Below are positions 17,044 to 26,061 of a stretch of DNA of 64,000 nt, in pieces; within the stretch, counting starts at the first letter, position 1, and each line of letters begins with the position of its first letter. Both the position numbers and the translations under genes were made by a program. Origin of the DNA: Streptomyces sp. NRRL F-5630 (GTDB lineage Bacteria > Actinomycetota > Actinomycetes > Streptomycetales > Streptomycetaceae); contig NZ_JOGO01000003.1 of NCBI RefSeq assembly GCF_000719475.1, positions 1-64,000 of the forward strand, written 5' to 3'. The notes below the pieces were generated by a model, which searched no databases, was not told the origin of the DNA, and saw nothing but the letters and a program-made list of their open reading frames with translations.

Positions 17044-17259
17044 GCCGAGGACAACCGGCGGGGGAGCGAGGGGTATTCCCGCCGCGCCCCGGGGGACGGG
17101 GCGTATGGGAGCACGGGGCGTGGGGAAAGGGGTGCGCCGGGCGACCCGGCCAGTCCTCTTGTGGAACCGCCGGCCCCGGGGCGCCGGTGAGGTGGGCGCG
17201 GGTGCGGGGCGGCGCTCCCTTTGGGGGGAGGGCGCCCCGCATCCGCGCCGGTCCTGCGG

Positions 17260-17715
17260 TCAGTGGCAGTTCTTCTGGCCGCTCTTCGCGGTCTTCCAGG
17301 AGCAGGAGTCGCGCAGGGCGCCCTTCGCGGTGTACAGCCGCGCCTTGTCGCCCGTGTTGTTCCACACGTACGAACCGCGGTTCCAATAGACCGTTCCGGG
17401 CACGTTCTTGCCCTTGCCGGTGCGGACCTTGACCGTCTTGCCCGCGCCGATCTTGTAGCTGCCGAAGGTGTACGTGTAGCCGGTGTTGTCCTTGAGCTTG
17501 TAACCCTTCAGCTGCACCGCCGACTTGGAGTTGTTGTGGATGTTCACCCACTCCCCGTTGAGCGAGGCGTTGCTGCGGGTGTCCTTGCCCGGGCTGTCGA
17601 ACTGGATGAGCCCGAGGTGGATCCCGCTCTTGTGGGCGGCCTGCGAGGGGGAGGTCGCGAGACCCACGAGGGCGACGGCGGCGAGAACGGCCGGGGCCGC
17701 GAAACGAATGCGCAC
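17260..17715 (-). CDS. Secreted lamin-tail-domain protein
   Basis: 151 aa from GTG 17715, with GGAG 7 nt upstream. It has a Sec signal peptide (RIRFAAPAVLAAVALVGLATSPSQAA, cleavage after AQAA-like SQAA). The mature protein is a single lamin-tail (LTD) beta-sandwich: GEWVNIHNNSKSAVQLKGYKL and a GKTVKVRTGKG turn, with a Cys pair (DSCSW...KNCH) that may form a disulfide. Bacterial LTDs are extracellular and often tethered or nuclease-associated. This one stands alone, so its role is unknown. Confidence 0.85.
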   Translation of the reverse strand: MRIRFAAPAVLAAVALVGLATSPSQAAHKSGIHLGLIQFDSPGKDTRSNASLNGEWVNIHNNSKSAVQLKGYKLKDNTGYTYTFGSYKIGAGKTVKVRTGKGKNVPGTVYWNRGSYVWNNTGDKARLYTAKGALRDSCSWKTAKSGQKNCH

Positions 17716-18414
17716 GTAGTGCTCCGAAGTGTTCCGAAGGATTCCGAAGATCACGGAAAAGGACATGCGGGTGCCGAGGAACGGCAAAGAGGCTCGTATG
17801 CGGGTATGTCCGTCATACGAGTGAAAGACGGTTCATCGTACTAAGTGGTGAGGAGTGGGGGGAGCGTTTCGTCGAAGTCCGCCTCGTGACCCCGCACGTT
17901 CACTCCCTGGGCGCGCAAGTCCGTCCAGCGCGCGCCGCCTTGCTCCCCTCCCGCCCCTGGTCGCCTCCGGCCGACATATGACAGACCACGCACTTCGTGG
18001 ATTGGTTGCAGGGGAAGCGTGGATAAAACGTGCGGGCCTCTGAGGGCCCTCGCCTTCGCGTCGTTCCGGGCCGGGGCTCGGCCGTCGTCCCGAGAGGGCC
18101 CCGAGCGGTCCGGCGGCGGGCCGCGCTCGCGCCCACCGCCGCGTCCGCGCCCGCCCCCACCGCCGCGCGCCCCTCGCGGCGAGGCGGCGGCCCGTACGGT
18201 GCGCGCCGACGGGTGATCTTGAAGCGTGGCGGCGCGCCAACTGCCGCTTCGCCCTGGAAGACTGACGGCCGCCCCAGGAGCCCCGGCGCGGGGATCCGGC
18301 CACCCCCAGAGCTCACCCCCCGTCCACACCCGCGTCGCACCGGCGACGGGTGTGCGTCGCCCCCGTCCCGGAGAGTCCCCTGCGCCACCCACCGAGACGA
18401 GGGGACCCCACCCG
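17716..18414. other. Long intergenic region between the lamin-tail and phoD genes
   Basis: About 700 bp. The part near 17760-17850 is relatively A+T-rich and probably holds the lamin-tail promoter. A relatively A+T-rich stretch at 17990-18030 includes a short CCACG...CGTGG inverted repeat. The rest is GC-rich with CCGCCGCG iterations. The frames across it look non-coding (Arg/Pro/Gly-rich in all readings). Confidence 0.4.
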
Positions 18415-20049
18415 ATGAGCCACAGCTTCCAGGACCCCGACGCCGAACTCCGCGCCGCCGCCCGGCACTTCGGGCGTCGCGGTTTCCTCACCATGACGGG
18501 CGCGGCCGCCGCGCTCGCCTTCGCCGTCAACCTCCCCACCGCCGGGAGCGCCGCGGCGGCCGAACTCGACGCGAAGGCCGTCAAGGCCGACCCCTTCACG
18601 CTCGGTGTCGGCTCAGGGGACCCGCTCCCGCGGTCCGTCCTGCTGTGGACGCGCCTCGCCCCGAGCCCGTACGAGAGCGACGGCGGAATGCCGAGAGGCC
18701 GCGTCACCGTGCGCTGGGAGCTCGCCCACGACGCCCGCTTCACGCGCGTCGTGAAGCGCGGATCGGCCACCGCGCACCCGGAGTTCGCGCACACCGTGCA
18801 CGTCGAGGTGCCCGGTCTCGACACGGACCGCCCGTACTACTACCGCTTCCGCGCCGGGACGTGGATCAGCCCCGTGGGCCGCACCCGGACGGCCCCCGCG
18901 ACGAGCGCGAGGCCCACCGCGATGAAGCTCGCCGCCGTCTCCTGCCAGGCGTACCACGACGGGTACTTCACGGCGTACCGCCACCTCGCGGACGAGGACG
19001 TGGACCTCGTCTTCCACCTCGGCGACTACCTCTACGAGTACGCGGTGACGGCCGTCGGAGGGAACCGCAAGTACACCGACCGGCGCCTGCCCGCCGTCTT
19101 CAACCGCGAGACCCTCACCCTGGAGGACTACCGGCTGCGGTACGCGCTCTACAAGTCCGACCCCGACCTCATCGCCGCGCACGCCGCGCACCCCTTCGTC
19201 GTGACGTGGGACGACCACGAGACGGAGAACAACTACGCGGACGACATCCCGGAGAACGACGTCCCGCCGGAGGAGTTCCTGCTCCGCAGGGCCGCCGCCT
19301 ACCGCGCGTACTGGGAGAACCAGCCGCTGCGCGCGCCGCAGCGGCCCACCGGGTCCGGCATGAGGCTCTACCGGCGCCGCCACTGGGGCCGCCTCGCCCA
19401 GTTCGATGTCCTCGACACCCGCCAGTACCGCAGCGACCAGGCGTACGGCGACGGCTGGCAGGTCCCGGGGCCCGAGTCCGAGGACCCCTCGCGCACGCTC
19501 ACGGGCGAGGCGCAGGAGCGCTGGCTGCTCGACGGGTGGCGCGCCTCGAAGGCCACGTGGAACGTCGTCCCGCAGCAGGTCACCTTCGCGCAGCGCAAGG
19601 ACCGCGCGACGGACGGCTTCAAGCTGTCCATGGACTCGTGGGACGGCTACCCGGCCTCGCGGCAGCGCCTCCTCGACGGGTGGCGGGCGAGCGGCAAGAA
19701 CAACCTCATGGTCCTCACCGGGGACGTCCACGTGCACTACGGCTTCGACCTGAAAGCGGACTTCGACGACCCCGCCTCGAAGACCCTGGGCACCGAGATC
19801 GTCACCAGCTCGATCACGAGCGGCGGCGACGGCGCCGACAAGCCCGCCAACTGGGACACCTACATGACCGCCAACCCGCACCTGCGTTTCTACAACGGGC
19901 GGCGCGGCTACGCGGTCGTGACGCTCGGCACGCGGTCGGCGCGCGCGGACTGGAAGACGGTCTCGGCGGTCACGACGCCCGGCGCGCCGCTCACGGTCGC
20001 GGGGTCTTTCGTGACGGAGGCGGGGAAGCCGGGACTGACCCCGGCCTGA
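18415..20049 (+). CDS. phoD: PhoD-family alkaline phosphatase/phosphodiesterase
   Basis: 544 aa. The Tat signal is at residues ~22-55 (RRGFLTMTGAAAALAF), and an N-terminal Fe/Ca-type PhoD_N beta domain begins FTLGVGSGDPLPRSVLLWTRL. The catalytic domain has the family metal ligands: HLGDYLYEYA, TWDDHETENNY, and VLTGDVHVHY. PhoD is a secreted Ca/Fe-dependent phosphodiesterase/phosphatase that scavenges phosphate. PhoP control is expected from the family, but I did not find a convincing PHO box. Confidence 0.93.
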   Translation: MSHSFQDPDAELRAAARHFGRRGFLTMTGAAAALAFAVNLPTAGSAAAAELDAKAVKADPFTLGVGSGDPLPRSVLLWTRLAPSPYESDGGMPRGRVTVRWELAHDARFTRVVKRGSATAHPEFAHTVHVEVPGLDTDRPYYYRFRAGTWISPVGRTRTAPATSARPTAMKLAAVSCQAYHDGYFTAYRHLADEDVDLVFHLGDYLYEYAVTAVGGNRKYTDRRLPAVFNRETLTLEDYRLRYALYKSDPDLIAAHAAHPFVVTWDDHETENNYADDIPENDVPPEEFLLRRAAAYRAYWENQPLRAPQRPTGSGMRLYRRRHWGRLAQFDVLDTRQYRSDQAYGDGWQVPGPESEDPSRTLTGEAQERWLLDGWRASKATWNVVPQQVTFAQRKDRATDGFKLSMDSWDGYPASRQRLLDGWRASGKNNLMVLTGDVHVHYGFDLKADFDDPASKTLGTEIVTSSITSGGDGADKPANWDTYMTANPHLRFYNGRRGYAVVTLGTRSARADWKTVSAVTTPGAPLTVAGSFVTEAGKPGLTPA

Positions 20050-20061
20050 CCCGCGTACGGG

Positions 20062-20093
20062 CGGGGGCGACCCACCACGTCGGGCCGCCCCCG
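20062..20093. terminator. Weak GC hairpin between convergent genes
   Basis: CGGGGGC at 20062-20068 pairs with GCCCCCG at 20087-20093, just after the phoD stop and before the convergent oxidoreductase stop. Confidence 0.4.
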
Positions 20094-20101
20094 GCCACGG
20101 G

Positions 20102-21100
20102 TCACTCGTACCGGACCCCCGTCGCCTCCCGCACCCTGTCCAGCGTCCGCAGTACCGCGAGGGTCCCCTCCAGCGGTACGAGCGGCGACTCCGTCAGCCC
20201 CTCGCGCAGACAGCGCGTCACCTCGACCGCCTCCGGCACGTAGCCCTCGCCGCCGCCCTCCTCGCGCGCCGTGTACGTGACGGGCTCGGCGCCCCGGCGG
20301 CGCAGGACGAACTCCCCGGGCGCGAAGAAGTTCCCCGCGACCTCGATACGCCCCTCGGAGCCGACGACCGCCGCCCGCGTCGGTCCCGCCCCCAGGAGCC
20401 CGCAACGCAGAAGGGCGTGCGCGCCGTTCGCCCAGTCCAGGAGCATCCCGGTCTGGAGGTCCACGCCCTCCTCGGAGAGCTTCGCGCTCGCCGCCACGCC
20501 CTCCGGCTCACCGAGCAGCAGCTGCGCGAAGGCGACCGGGTAGACGCCGAGGTCGAGGAGCGCGCCGCCGCCCTGCGCCGGGTCCACCATGCGGTGGCCG
20601 GCGGGGAAGGGCCCGTCGACGGAGAAGTCCGCCTCGACGGCGGAGAGTTCACCGATCGCCCCCTCCTCGACGAGCAGCTTCAGACGGCGTACGAGCGGAT
20701 TGACGTACGTCCACATCGCCTCCATGAGGAAGACGTCCCGCGCGCGGGCCAGTTCCACGAGTCCCGCCGCCTGCCGCGCGTCCAGCGTCATCGGCTTCTC
20801 GCACAGCACCCCCTTGCCCGCCTCCAGGCACAGCCGGGCCGCCTCCAGGTGCGCGGTGTGCGGCGTCGCCACGTACACGACGTCGATGTCCTCGTCCGCC
20901 GCGAGCGCCGCCCAGGAGCCGTGCGCGCGCGGGACGGCGAAGCGCTCGGCGAAGGCGCGCGCCGCCTCCTCCGTACGCGAACCGACCGCGACCAGCTCGG
21001 CGCCCGGCACCGTCACGAGGTCCGCCGCGAACGAAGCCGCGATCGCCCCCGTCGCGAGCACTCCCCAGCGCACGGGGCGCCCCGTGATCCCCTCGCCCAT
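20102..21100 (-). CDS. Gfo/Idh/MocA-family NAD(P)-dependent oxidoreductase
   Basis: 332 aa. The N-terminal Rossmann domain has WGVLATGAIAASFA (residues ~12-25) and the family catalytic-lysine motif GKGVLCEKPMTLDA near 90-105. The C-terminal alpha/beta domain has GGGALLDLGVYPV near 180. The similarity is closest in pattern to trans-1,2-dihydrobenzene-1,2-diol dehydrogenase-like sugar or polyol oxidoreductases. The substrate cannot be named. It is a single gene convergent with phoD. Confidence 0.88.
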   Translation of the reverse strand: MGEGITGRPVRWGVLATGAIAASFAADLVTVPGAELVAVGSRTEEAARAFAERFAVPRAHGSWAALAADEDIDVVYVATPHTAHLEAARLCLEAGKGVLCEKPMTLDARQAAGLVELARARDVFLMEAMWTYVNPLVRRLKLLVEEGAIGELSAVEADFSVDGPFPAGHRMVDPAQGGGALLDLGVYPVAFAQLLLGEPEGVAASAKLSEEGVDLQTGMLLDWANGAHALLRCGLLGAGPTRAAVVGSEGRIEVAGNFFAPGEFVLRRRGAEPVTYTAREEGGGEGYVPEAVEVTRCLREGLTESPLVPLEGTLAVLRTLDRVREATGVRYE

Positions 21101-21226
21101 GCCGTCCCCATCTCTCTCGCACCGCCCGCCGGGACCCGGAACGGCCCGGCGTGGCGGAAAACGGTCCGCAGCGGTCCGTCCGAGCTGAGAGCATAGGAAA
21201 CCTGTTCCCGCTCAAGAGAGGCACAC

Positions 21227-22705
21227 ATGGTGGAGCGCGCCCCCGGCACGCGACAGCCCGCAGACGAATCACCCGTCCCCGGCACCAACCCCCCCTCCGC
21301 ACCCACTCCCCCTCCCGTCCCGGCCTCCGCGACCGTCCCCCCGGCCAGAGCCCCCGAGGCCGCCGAAGGCACGGACCAGGCGGACCCCGCCATATCCGCG
21401 TCCGCCCGCCGCACCTCGCTGCTCACCACGCTCGTGCTCGGCGGCCTCACCGCCGTGCCGCCGCTGTCGATGGACATGTACCTCCCGGCGCTGCCGAAGG
21501 TCACCGACGCGCTCGGCAGCCCCGCCGCGACCGTGCAGCTCACGCTCACCGCCTGCCTCACCGGCATGGCGCTCGGTCAGCTCGTCGTGGGCCCGCTCAG
21601 CGACCGCTTCGGGCGCCGCCGCCCGCTGCTCGTCGGCCTCGTGATCTACATCCTCGCGACCGCCGCGTGCGCGCTCGCCCCCGGCACCGCGCTGCTCATC
21701 GTCTTCCGGCTGATCCAGGGCCTCGCCGGGGCCGCCGGGATCGTCATCGCGCGCGCCGTCGTCCGCGACCTGTACGACGGGCTCGCGATGGCCCGGTTCT
21801 TCTCGACGCTCATGCTCATCTCCGGGGTCGCGCCGATCGTCGCCCCGCTCATCGGCGGGCAGATCCTGCGCTTCACCGACTGGCGCGGCATCTTCCTCGT
21901 CCTCACCGTCGTCGGCGTCCTGCTCACCCTCCTCGTCGTGCGACGCCTCCCCGAGACGCTGCCACCGGCGGACCGCCACACGGGCGGCACGCGCGACGCG
22001 CTCGCCACGATGCGCGGACTGCTCGCCGACCGCGTCTTCACCGGCCACGTCCTCGTCGGCGGCTTCACGTTCGCGGCGCTCTTCGCGTACGTGAGCGCCT
22101 CGCCGTTCGTCGTGCAGGAGATCTACGGGGCGAGCCCCCAGGTCTTCAGCCTGCTCTTCGGCGTCAACTCGGTCGGGCTCATCATCATGGGCCAGGTCAA
22201 CGGGCGGCTCCTCGTGGGCCGCGTGAGCCTCGAACGCGCCACCGCCGTCGGCCTCTCGCTCATCACGGCGGCGGCGATCGCCCTCCTGGTCATGACGAGC
22301 GGGGTGTTCGGCCGCGTCGGGCTCGTGCCGCTCGCGGTCGCGCTCTTCGTGCTCATGTCCTCGATGAGCCTCGTGCTGCCCAACGCGCAGACCCTCGGCC
22401 TCCAGCGCGCTCCGCACGCCGCCGGGTCCGCGTCCGCGCTCATCGGCACCTCGTCCTTCCTCATCGGCGCCATCGCCTCGCCGCTCGTCGGCATCGCGGG
22501 CGAGGACACCGCCGTGCCGATGGCACTCGTCCAGCTCGTGAGCGTCCTCGTCGCGGGCGCCGCCTACGTCTTCCTGTGCCGCCCCGGCACGGGGACGAAG
22601 GCGACGCTGACGGCGGCGCGGCACGACGTCACCACGACCGCGCTGCCCGCGCCCGCCACCCAGGCGGCGGGGGCCCCGTGCCGCGAAGGGGCTGACGAAG
22701 GCTGA
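21227..22705 (+). CDS. MFS exporter, Bcr/CflA (DHA1) family
   Basis: 492 aa: a Pro/Ala-rich cytoplasmic N-terminal tail of ~60 residues, then 12 hydrophobic segments. The signature SMDMYLPALPKVTDALG lies in TM1, the GPLSDRFGRRRPLL loop 2/3 motif follows, and RAVVRDLYDG is in the TM4 region. The family exports drugs or metabolites (bicyclomycin, chloramphenicol and others) by proton antiport. The stop TGA overlaps the proposed CTG start of the serine hydrolase gene, suggesting translational coupling. Confidence 0.9.
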   Translation: MVERAPGTRQPADESPVPGTNPPSAPTPPPVPASATVPPARAPEAAEGTDQADPAISASARRTSLLTTLVLGGLTAVPPLSMDMYLPALPKVTDALGSPAATVQLTLTACLTGMALGQLVVGPLSDRFGRRRPLLVGLVIYILATAACALAPGTALLIVFRLIQGLAGAAGIVIARAVVRDLYDGLAMARFFSTLMLISGVAPIVAPLIGGQILRFTDWRGIFLVLTVVGVLLTLLVVRRLPETLPPADRHTGGTRDALATMRGLLADRVFTGHVLVGGFTFAALFAYVSASPFVVQEIYGASPQVFSLLFGVNSVGLIIMGQVNGRLLVGRVSLERATAVGLSLITAAAIALLVMTSGVFGRVGLVPLAVALFVLMSSMSLVLPNAQTLGLQRAPHAAGSASALIGTSSFLIGAIASPLVGIAGEDTAVPMALVQLVSVLVAGAAYVFLCRPGTGTKATLTAARHDVTTTALPAPATQAAGAPCREGADEG

Positions 22706-23922
22706 ACGCCGCCCGCCTGCGCCGCGCGAGCCCCGAGCGCGCCGGACTCGACCCCCGCGAGATCGCCCTGCTCACCGAGGAGGTGCGGGCCCTCACCGAG
22801 GGCCCCGAGCCCTGGTGCGCGGGGGCCGTCGTCCTCGCGGGGCGCGGCCCCCACCTCGCCGCCGAATCGGCGGCGGGGTGGGCCGTGCGCTACCGCGCCT
22901 GGGACCCCGAGCGCGGCGCGGGCGTGGAACTCCCCCCGGAGGAACGCGTCCCCGCGCGCCTGGACACCCCCTTCGACCTCGCCTCGCTCACCAAGCTCTT
23001 CACCGCGATCGCCACGCTCCAGCAGGTCGAGCGCGGCACCCTCGCCCTCGGCACCCCCGTCGCCGAGATCCTCACCGACCACCCGGCCGCCGCCGCGCAC
23101 GGCTTCACGGTCCGCGCCCTGCTCACCCACACCACCGGGCTGCGCGCCGAACTCCCGCTGTACGCGCTCCCCGACGACGCCGCCCGCTACCGGGCCCTCG
23201 CCACCGAGGAACCCGTCGCCGAGCCCGGCACGCGCCGCTACTCCGACCTCAACCCGCTCCTGCTCCAGCACCTCCTCGAACGCCTCACCGGGCAACGCCT
23301 CGACCGGCTCGTGGCCGAGGGCATCACCCGCCCCCTCGGCATGACCTCCACCGGCTTCGGCCCGTGCCCCGCCGCCGCGGCGACCGAGGACGAGCGCCGC
23401 CCGTGGGCCAAGGCGGACCGGGGCATGGTCCGGGGCCTCGTCCACGACGAGAACGCCTGGGCGCTCGGCGGCGTCGCGGGGCACGCCGGGCTCTTCGGCA
23501 CGGGACGCGACCTCGCCGTCCTGTGCCGCGCCCTGCTCGGCGGAGGCGCCTACGGCACGGCACGCGTCCTCGCCCCCGAGTACACCGCCCTCATGCTCGA
23601 CGAAGGACTCGCCTTCGAGGTCGACAAGCCCTGGTACATGGGCGGACTCGCGGGCCCGCTGTGCGCGGGGCACACCGGCTTCACGGGCACCTCGCTCGTC
23701 GTGGACCGGGCCACCGACACCTTCCTCGTGCTCCTCGCCACGACCGTCCACCCCCGCCGCCGCACCCCCGACAGCACCCCCCGCGCCCGCGCCGCGACCC
23801 GCCTCAAGCGGGCTGTCCGCGACACGGGCCGCGCGCTGCCGTACGAGGATCCGGAGCCGCCGCACCGGGAGCCCGCACCGGACACCGCAGGGACCGCCCA
23901 GGACTTTCCGGGCACGCCCTAG
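22702..23922 (+). CDS. Serine hydrolase, beta-lactamase (class C/PBP) family
   Basis: 406 aa from a proposed CTG at 22702 that overlaps the upstream stop, or 379 aa from GTG 22783. The extra 27 residues (RRASPERAGLD...) look coding and are typical of homologues. The catalytic SxxK is SLTK (~98-101 from the CTG), the Tyr motif is YSDLN and a late GHTGFTG replaces the KTG box. There is no signal peptide. The family includes esterases, D-aminopeptidases and beta-lactamases; without export, an esterase-like activity is more likely than antibiotic resistance. Confidence 0.85.
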   Translation: MNAARLRRASPERAGLDPREIALLTEEVRALTEGPEPWCAGAVVLAGRGPHLAAESAAGWAVRYRAWDPERGAGVELPPEERVPARLDTPFDLASLTKLFTAIATLQQVERGTLALGTPVAEILTDHPAAAAHGFTVRALLTHTTGLRAELPLYALPDDAARYRALATEEPVAEPGTRRYSDLNPLLLQHLLERLTGQRLDRLVAEGITRPLGMTSTGFGPCPAAAATEDERRPWAKADRGMVRGLVHDENAWALGGVAGHAGLFGTGRDLAVLCRALLGGGAYGTARVLAPEYTALMLDEGLAFEVDKPWYMGGLAGPLCAGHTGFTGTSLVVDRATDTFLVLLATTVHPRRRTPDSTPRARAATRLKRAVRDTGRALPYEDPEPPHREPAPDTAGTAQDFPGTP

Positions 23923-23952
23923 AATCCCGGGGTGAACAATCCCGGGGTGACC
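23923..23952 (+). repeat. 15-bp tandem duplication at the Rsm22-like start codon
   Basis: AATCCCGGGGTGAAC is repeated as AATCCCGGGGTGACC. Each copy carries an in-frame GTG (23932 and 23947), so either could initiate. Confidence 0.75.
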
Positions 23953-24996
23953 CACCCGCACCAGGCCCCCTCCGAGGTACTGCGCGTCGCGCTCGGTTCC
24001 CTCCTCGACGGGCTCCCGGCCCGTGCCGCCGCACAGTCCGTGGACCGGCTCATCGGGCACTACCGGGGCCGTACCCCCACCGGGGCGCCCGTGCTGCGCG
24101 ACCGCTCCGACGTCGCCGCCTACGCCGCGTACCGGATGCCCGCGACCTTCGAGGCGACGCGGGCCGCGCTCGGCGCGCTCGCCGCCGCCCGGCCCGGCTG
24201 GACCCCGGCCGGGCACCTCGACCTCGGCGGCGGCACCGGGGCCGCTGTGTGGGCGGCGGGCGCGACGTGGGAGGGGGCACGGCCCGTCACCGTCGTCGAC
24301 TGGGCGCGCCCCGCGCTCGACCTCGGCGCCGAACTCGCCGCCGCCGCGCCCTGGCCCGCCGTGCGCGGCGCCCGCTGGACGCAGGGCCGCGTCGGCACGG
24401 GCACGGCCCCCGCCGCACCCCTCGTCACGATCTCGTACGTCCTGGGCGAACTGACCGAAAACGACCGCGCGGCCGTCGTCGACACCGCTCTCGCGGCGAT
24501 CGGCGAGGACCCCGGGGCGGCCGTCGTCGTCACCGAGCCGGGCACCCCCGAGGGCTACGCCCGCGTCCTCGCGGCGCGCGACCGCCTCCTCGCCGCCGGG
24601 CTGCACGTCGCCGCCCCCTGCCCGCACGACGGACGCTGCCCCATCGAGCCCGGCCGCGACTGGTGCCACTTCTCGGCCCGTGTCGCGCGCTCCTCGCTGC
24701 ACCGGCAGGTCAAGGGCGGCTCACTGCCGTACGAGGACGAGAAGTTCGCCTACGTGGCGGCCACGCGCGCCACGCCCGAGCGGGTCCCCACCCGCATCCT
24801 GCGCCGCCCCCAGATCCGCAAGGGCCAGGTCCTCCTGGACCTCTGCGCACCCGGCGAGACCCTGCGCCGCGAGACCGTCACGAAGCGCCAGGGACCCCTC
24901 TACCGGGCCGCGCGCGACATCGACTGGGGCGACGCGTGGCCCCCGGCCGGGGACGCCGAACGGGCCGGGGAAGCGGGCGGGGGCACGGCCGGCTGA
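23932..24996 (+). CDS. Rsm22-family putative ribosomal small-subunit methyltransferase
   Basis: 354 aa. A methyltransferase core (HLDLGGGTGAAVWAA near residue 97; VTVVDWARPAL) is followed by the Rsm22-characteristic Cys cluster CPHDGRCPIEPGRDWCHF (~225-242), a probable Fe-S or zinc site, and QVKGGSLPYEDEKFAYVAAT. Mitochondrial Rsm22/METTL17 binds the small ribosomal subunit; bacterial members are assumed to act similarly. GTG 23932 lies ten bp after the hydrolase stop. The 3' end overlaps the convergent dimethylargininase gene by 97 bp. Confidence 0.88.
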   Translation: MNNPGVTHPHQAPSEVLRVALGSLLDGLPARAAAQSVDRLIGHYRGRTPTGAPVLRDRSDVAAYAAYRMPATFEATRAALGALAAARPGWTPAGHLDLGGGTGAAVWAAGATWEGARPVTVVDWARPALDLGAELAAAAPWPAVRGARWTQGRVGTGTAPAAPLVTISYVLGELTENDRAAVVDTALAAIGEDPGAAVVVTEPGTPEGYARVLAARDRLLAAGLHVAAPCPHDGRCPIEPGRDWCHFSARVARSSLHRQVKGGSLPYEDEKFAYVAATRATPERVPTRILRRPQIRKGQVLLDLCAPGETLRRETVTKRQGPLYRAARDIDWGDAWPPAGDAERAGEAGGGTAG

Positions 24997-25832
24997 ACCG
25001 GCGCGGGCCGCAGCTCCTGCGTACAGCACTTCACGCTCCCGCCCCCCTTCACCAGCTCGTCCAGCTCCACCCCCACCGGGTCGAAGCCCCGCTCGCGCAA
25101 CGGGCCGAAGAGGCCCCGCGCCTCGCGCGGGAGCACCACGTGCCGTCCGTCCGAGACCGCGTTGAGGCCCAGGGCCAGCGCGTCCGCCTCGCTCGCGAGG
25201 AGCGCGCCGGGGAAGAGGGCGGTGAGGACCGCCCGGCTGCCCGGCGAGAACGCGCCGGGGAAGTACACGACCTCCTCGCGCTCCGCGTCGAGGACGGCGA
25301 ACGCCGTGTCCAGGTGGTAGAAGCGCGGATCGACCAGCTCCAGACCGATCGCCGGGCGGCCGAAGAACTCCTGCGCCTCCCCCAGCGCGAGCGGCGAGGA
25401 GCGGAAGCCGTGCCCCGCCAGGAGCCACCGGCCCGTCACGGCGAAGTCCCCCTCGCCCTCGTTGACCTGCACGGGAACGCCGACGTCCGCCCAGCCCCGC
25501 GCCGTGAACCACGCCCGGTGCGCCGCCGCCTCCGGCTCCCGTTCCGCGAAGGCGAAGCGCGCCCCGAACACGCGCCCGCCGACCACGGTCGCCCCGTTCG
25601 CCGCGTACACCATGTCCGGCAGCCCCGGCTCCGGGTCGAGCACGTCCACGGTGTGCCCGAGCGCCCGGTAGCGGGCCACGAGCCCCTCCCACTGCGCGAG
25701 CGCACGCGCCCGGTCCACGGGCGTGCCCGGGTCCATCCACGGGTTGATCGCGTAGCGGACCTCGAAGTGCTCCGGAGGGCACATCAGGTAGTGGCGCGGG
25801 CTCGCCTCGCGGGCGCTCGCGGTACGGATCAC
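24900..25832 (-). CDS. ddaH: N(G),N(G)-dimethylarginine dimethylaminohydrolase (dimethylargininase)
   Basis: 310 aa guanidino-group-modifying enzyme that converts dimethylarginine to citrulline and dimethylamine. The N-terminus is YLMCPPEHFEVRYAINPWMD, with the FYHLDTAF catalytic His at 173 and the nucleophilic Cys in GGGSVKCCTQELR (269-270). Homologues end within a few residues of that Cys motif; here a 35-residue Pro/Ala/Ser tail follows and runs antisense into the Rsm22-like gene. Arginine-catabolic neighbours (rocD, Lrp) are absent. Confidence 0.9.
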   Translation of the reverse strand: MIRTASAREASPRHYLMCPPEHFEVRYAINPWMDPGTPVDRARALAQWEGLVARYRALGHTVDVLDPEPGLPDMVYAANGATVVGGRVFGARFAFAEREPEAAAHRAWFTARGWADVGVPVQVNEGEGDFAVTGRWLLAGHGFRSSPLALGEAQEFFGRPAIGLELVDPRFYHLDTAFAVLDAEREEVVYFPGAFSPGSRAVLTALFPGALLASEADALALGLNAVSDGRHVVLPREARGLFGPLRERGFDPVGVELDELVKGGGSVKCCTQELRPAPVQPAVPPPASPARSASPAGGHASPQSMSRAAR

Positions 25833-26061
25833 GGCAACCTCCTCGTACGCGGGGTACGGAGATCACGCGGGCCCGCGCGCGGCCGGGCGGCCCGCCGCCG
25901 CGCCATCCGGCACGGCACGGCCATCGTGCGGCAGACGCCGGGCGCCGGTCTGCGCGCCGAACGGGTGAACGTCGCCGAGGCCCCCGGGAACGGGCCCCGT
26001 CCGTGATCGCCCCGTACAAGTGGCACCATGGACGGATCACCGGGACGAAGTGAGAGGTGAG

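Noticed and set aside
17820..17910. GTTCATC and GTTCACT units that could be PHO boxes for phoD
   Set aside because: They are single units without the 11-bp tandem arrangement and lie 500 bp or more from phoD.
17841..18388. Open frames between the lamin-tail and phoD genes
   Set aside because: All are Arg/Pro/Gly-rich with no ribosome site or recognisable fold, so the region is treated as intergenic.
21227..23922. Exporter plus beta-lactamase-fold gene considered as a resistance cassette
   Set aside because: The hydrolase has no signal peptide and lacks a KTG box, and there are no mobile-element marks.
22564..24702. Long minus-strand open frame opposite the hydrolase and Rsm22-like genes
   Set aside because: It shows no domain and has a shadow composition; the plus-strand genes carry clear catalytic motifs.
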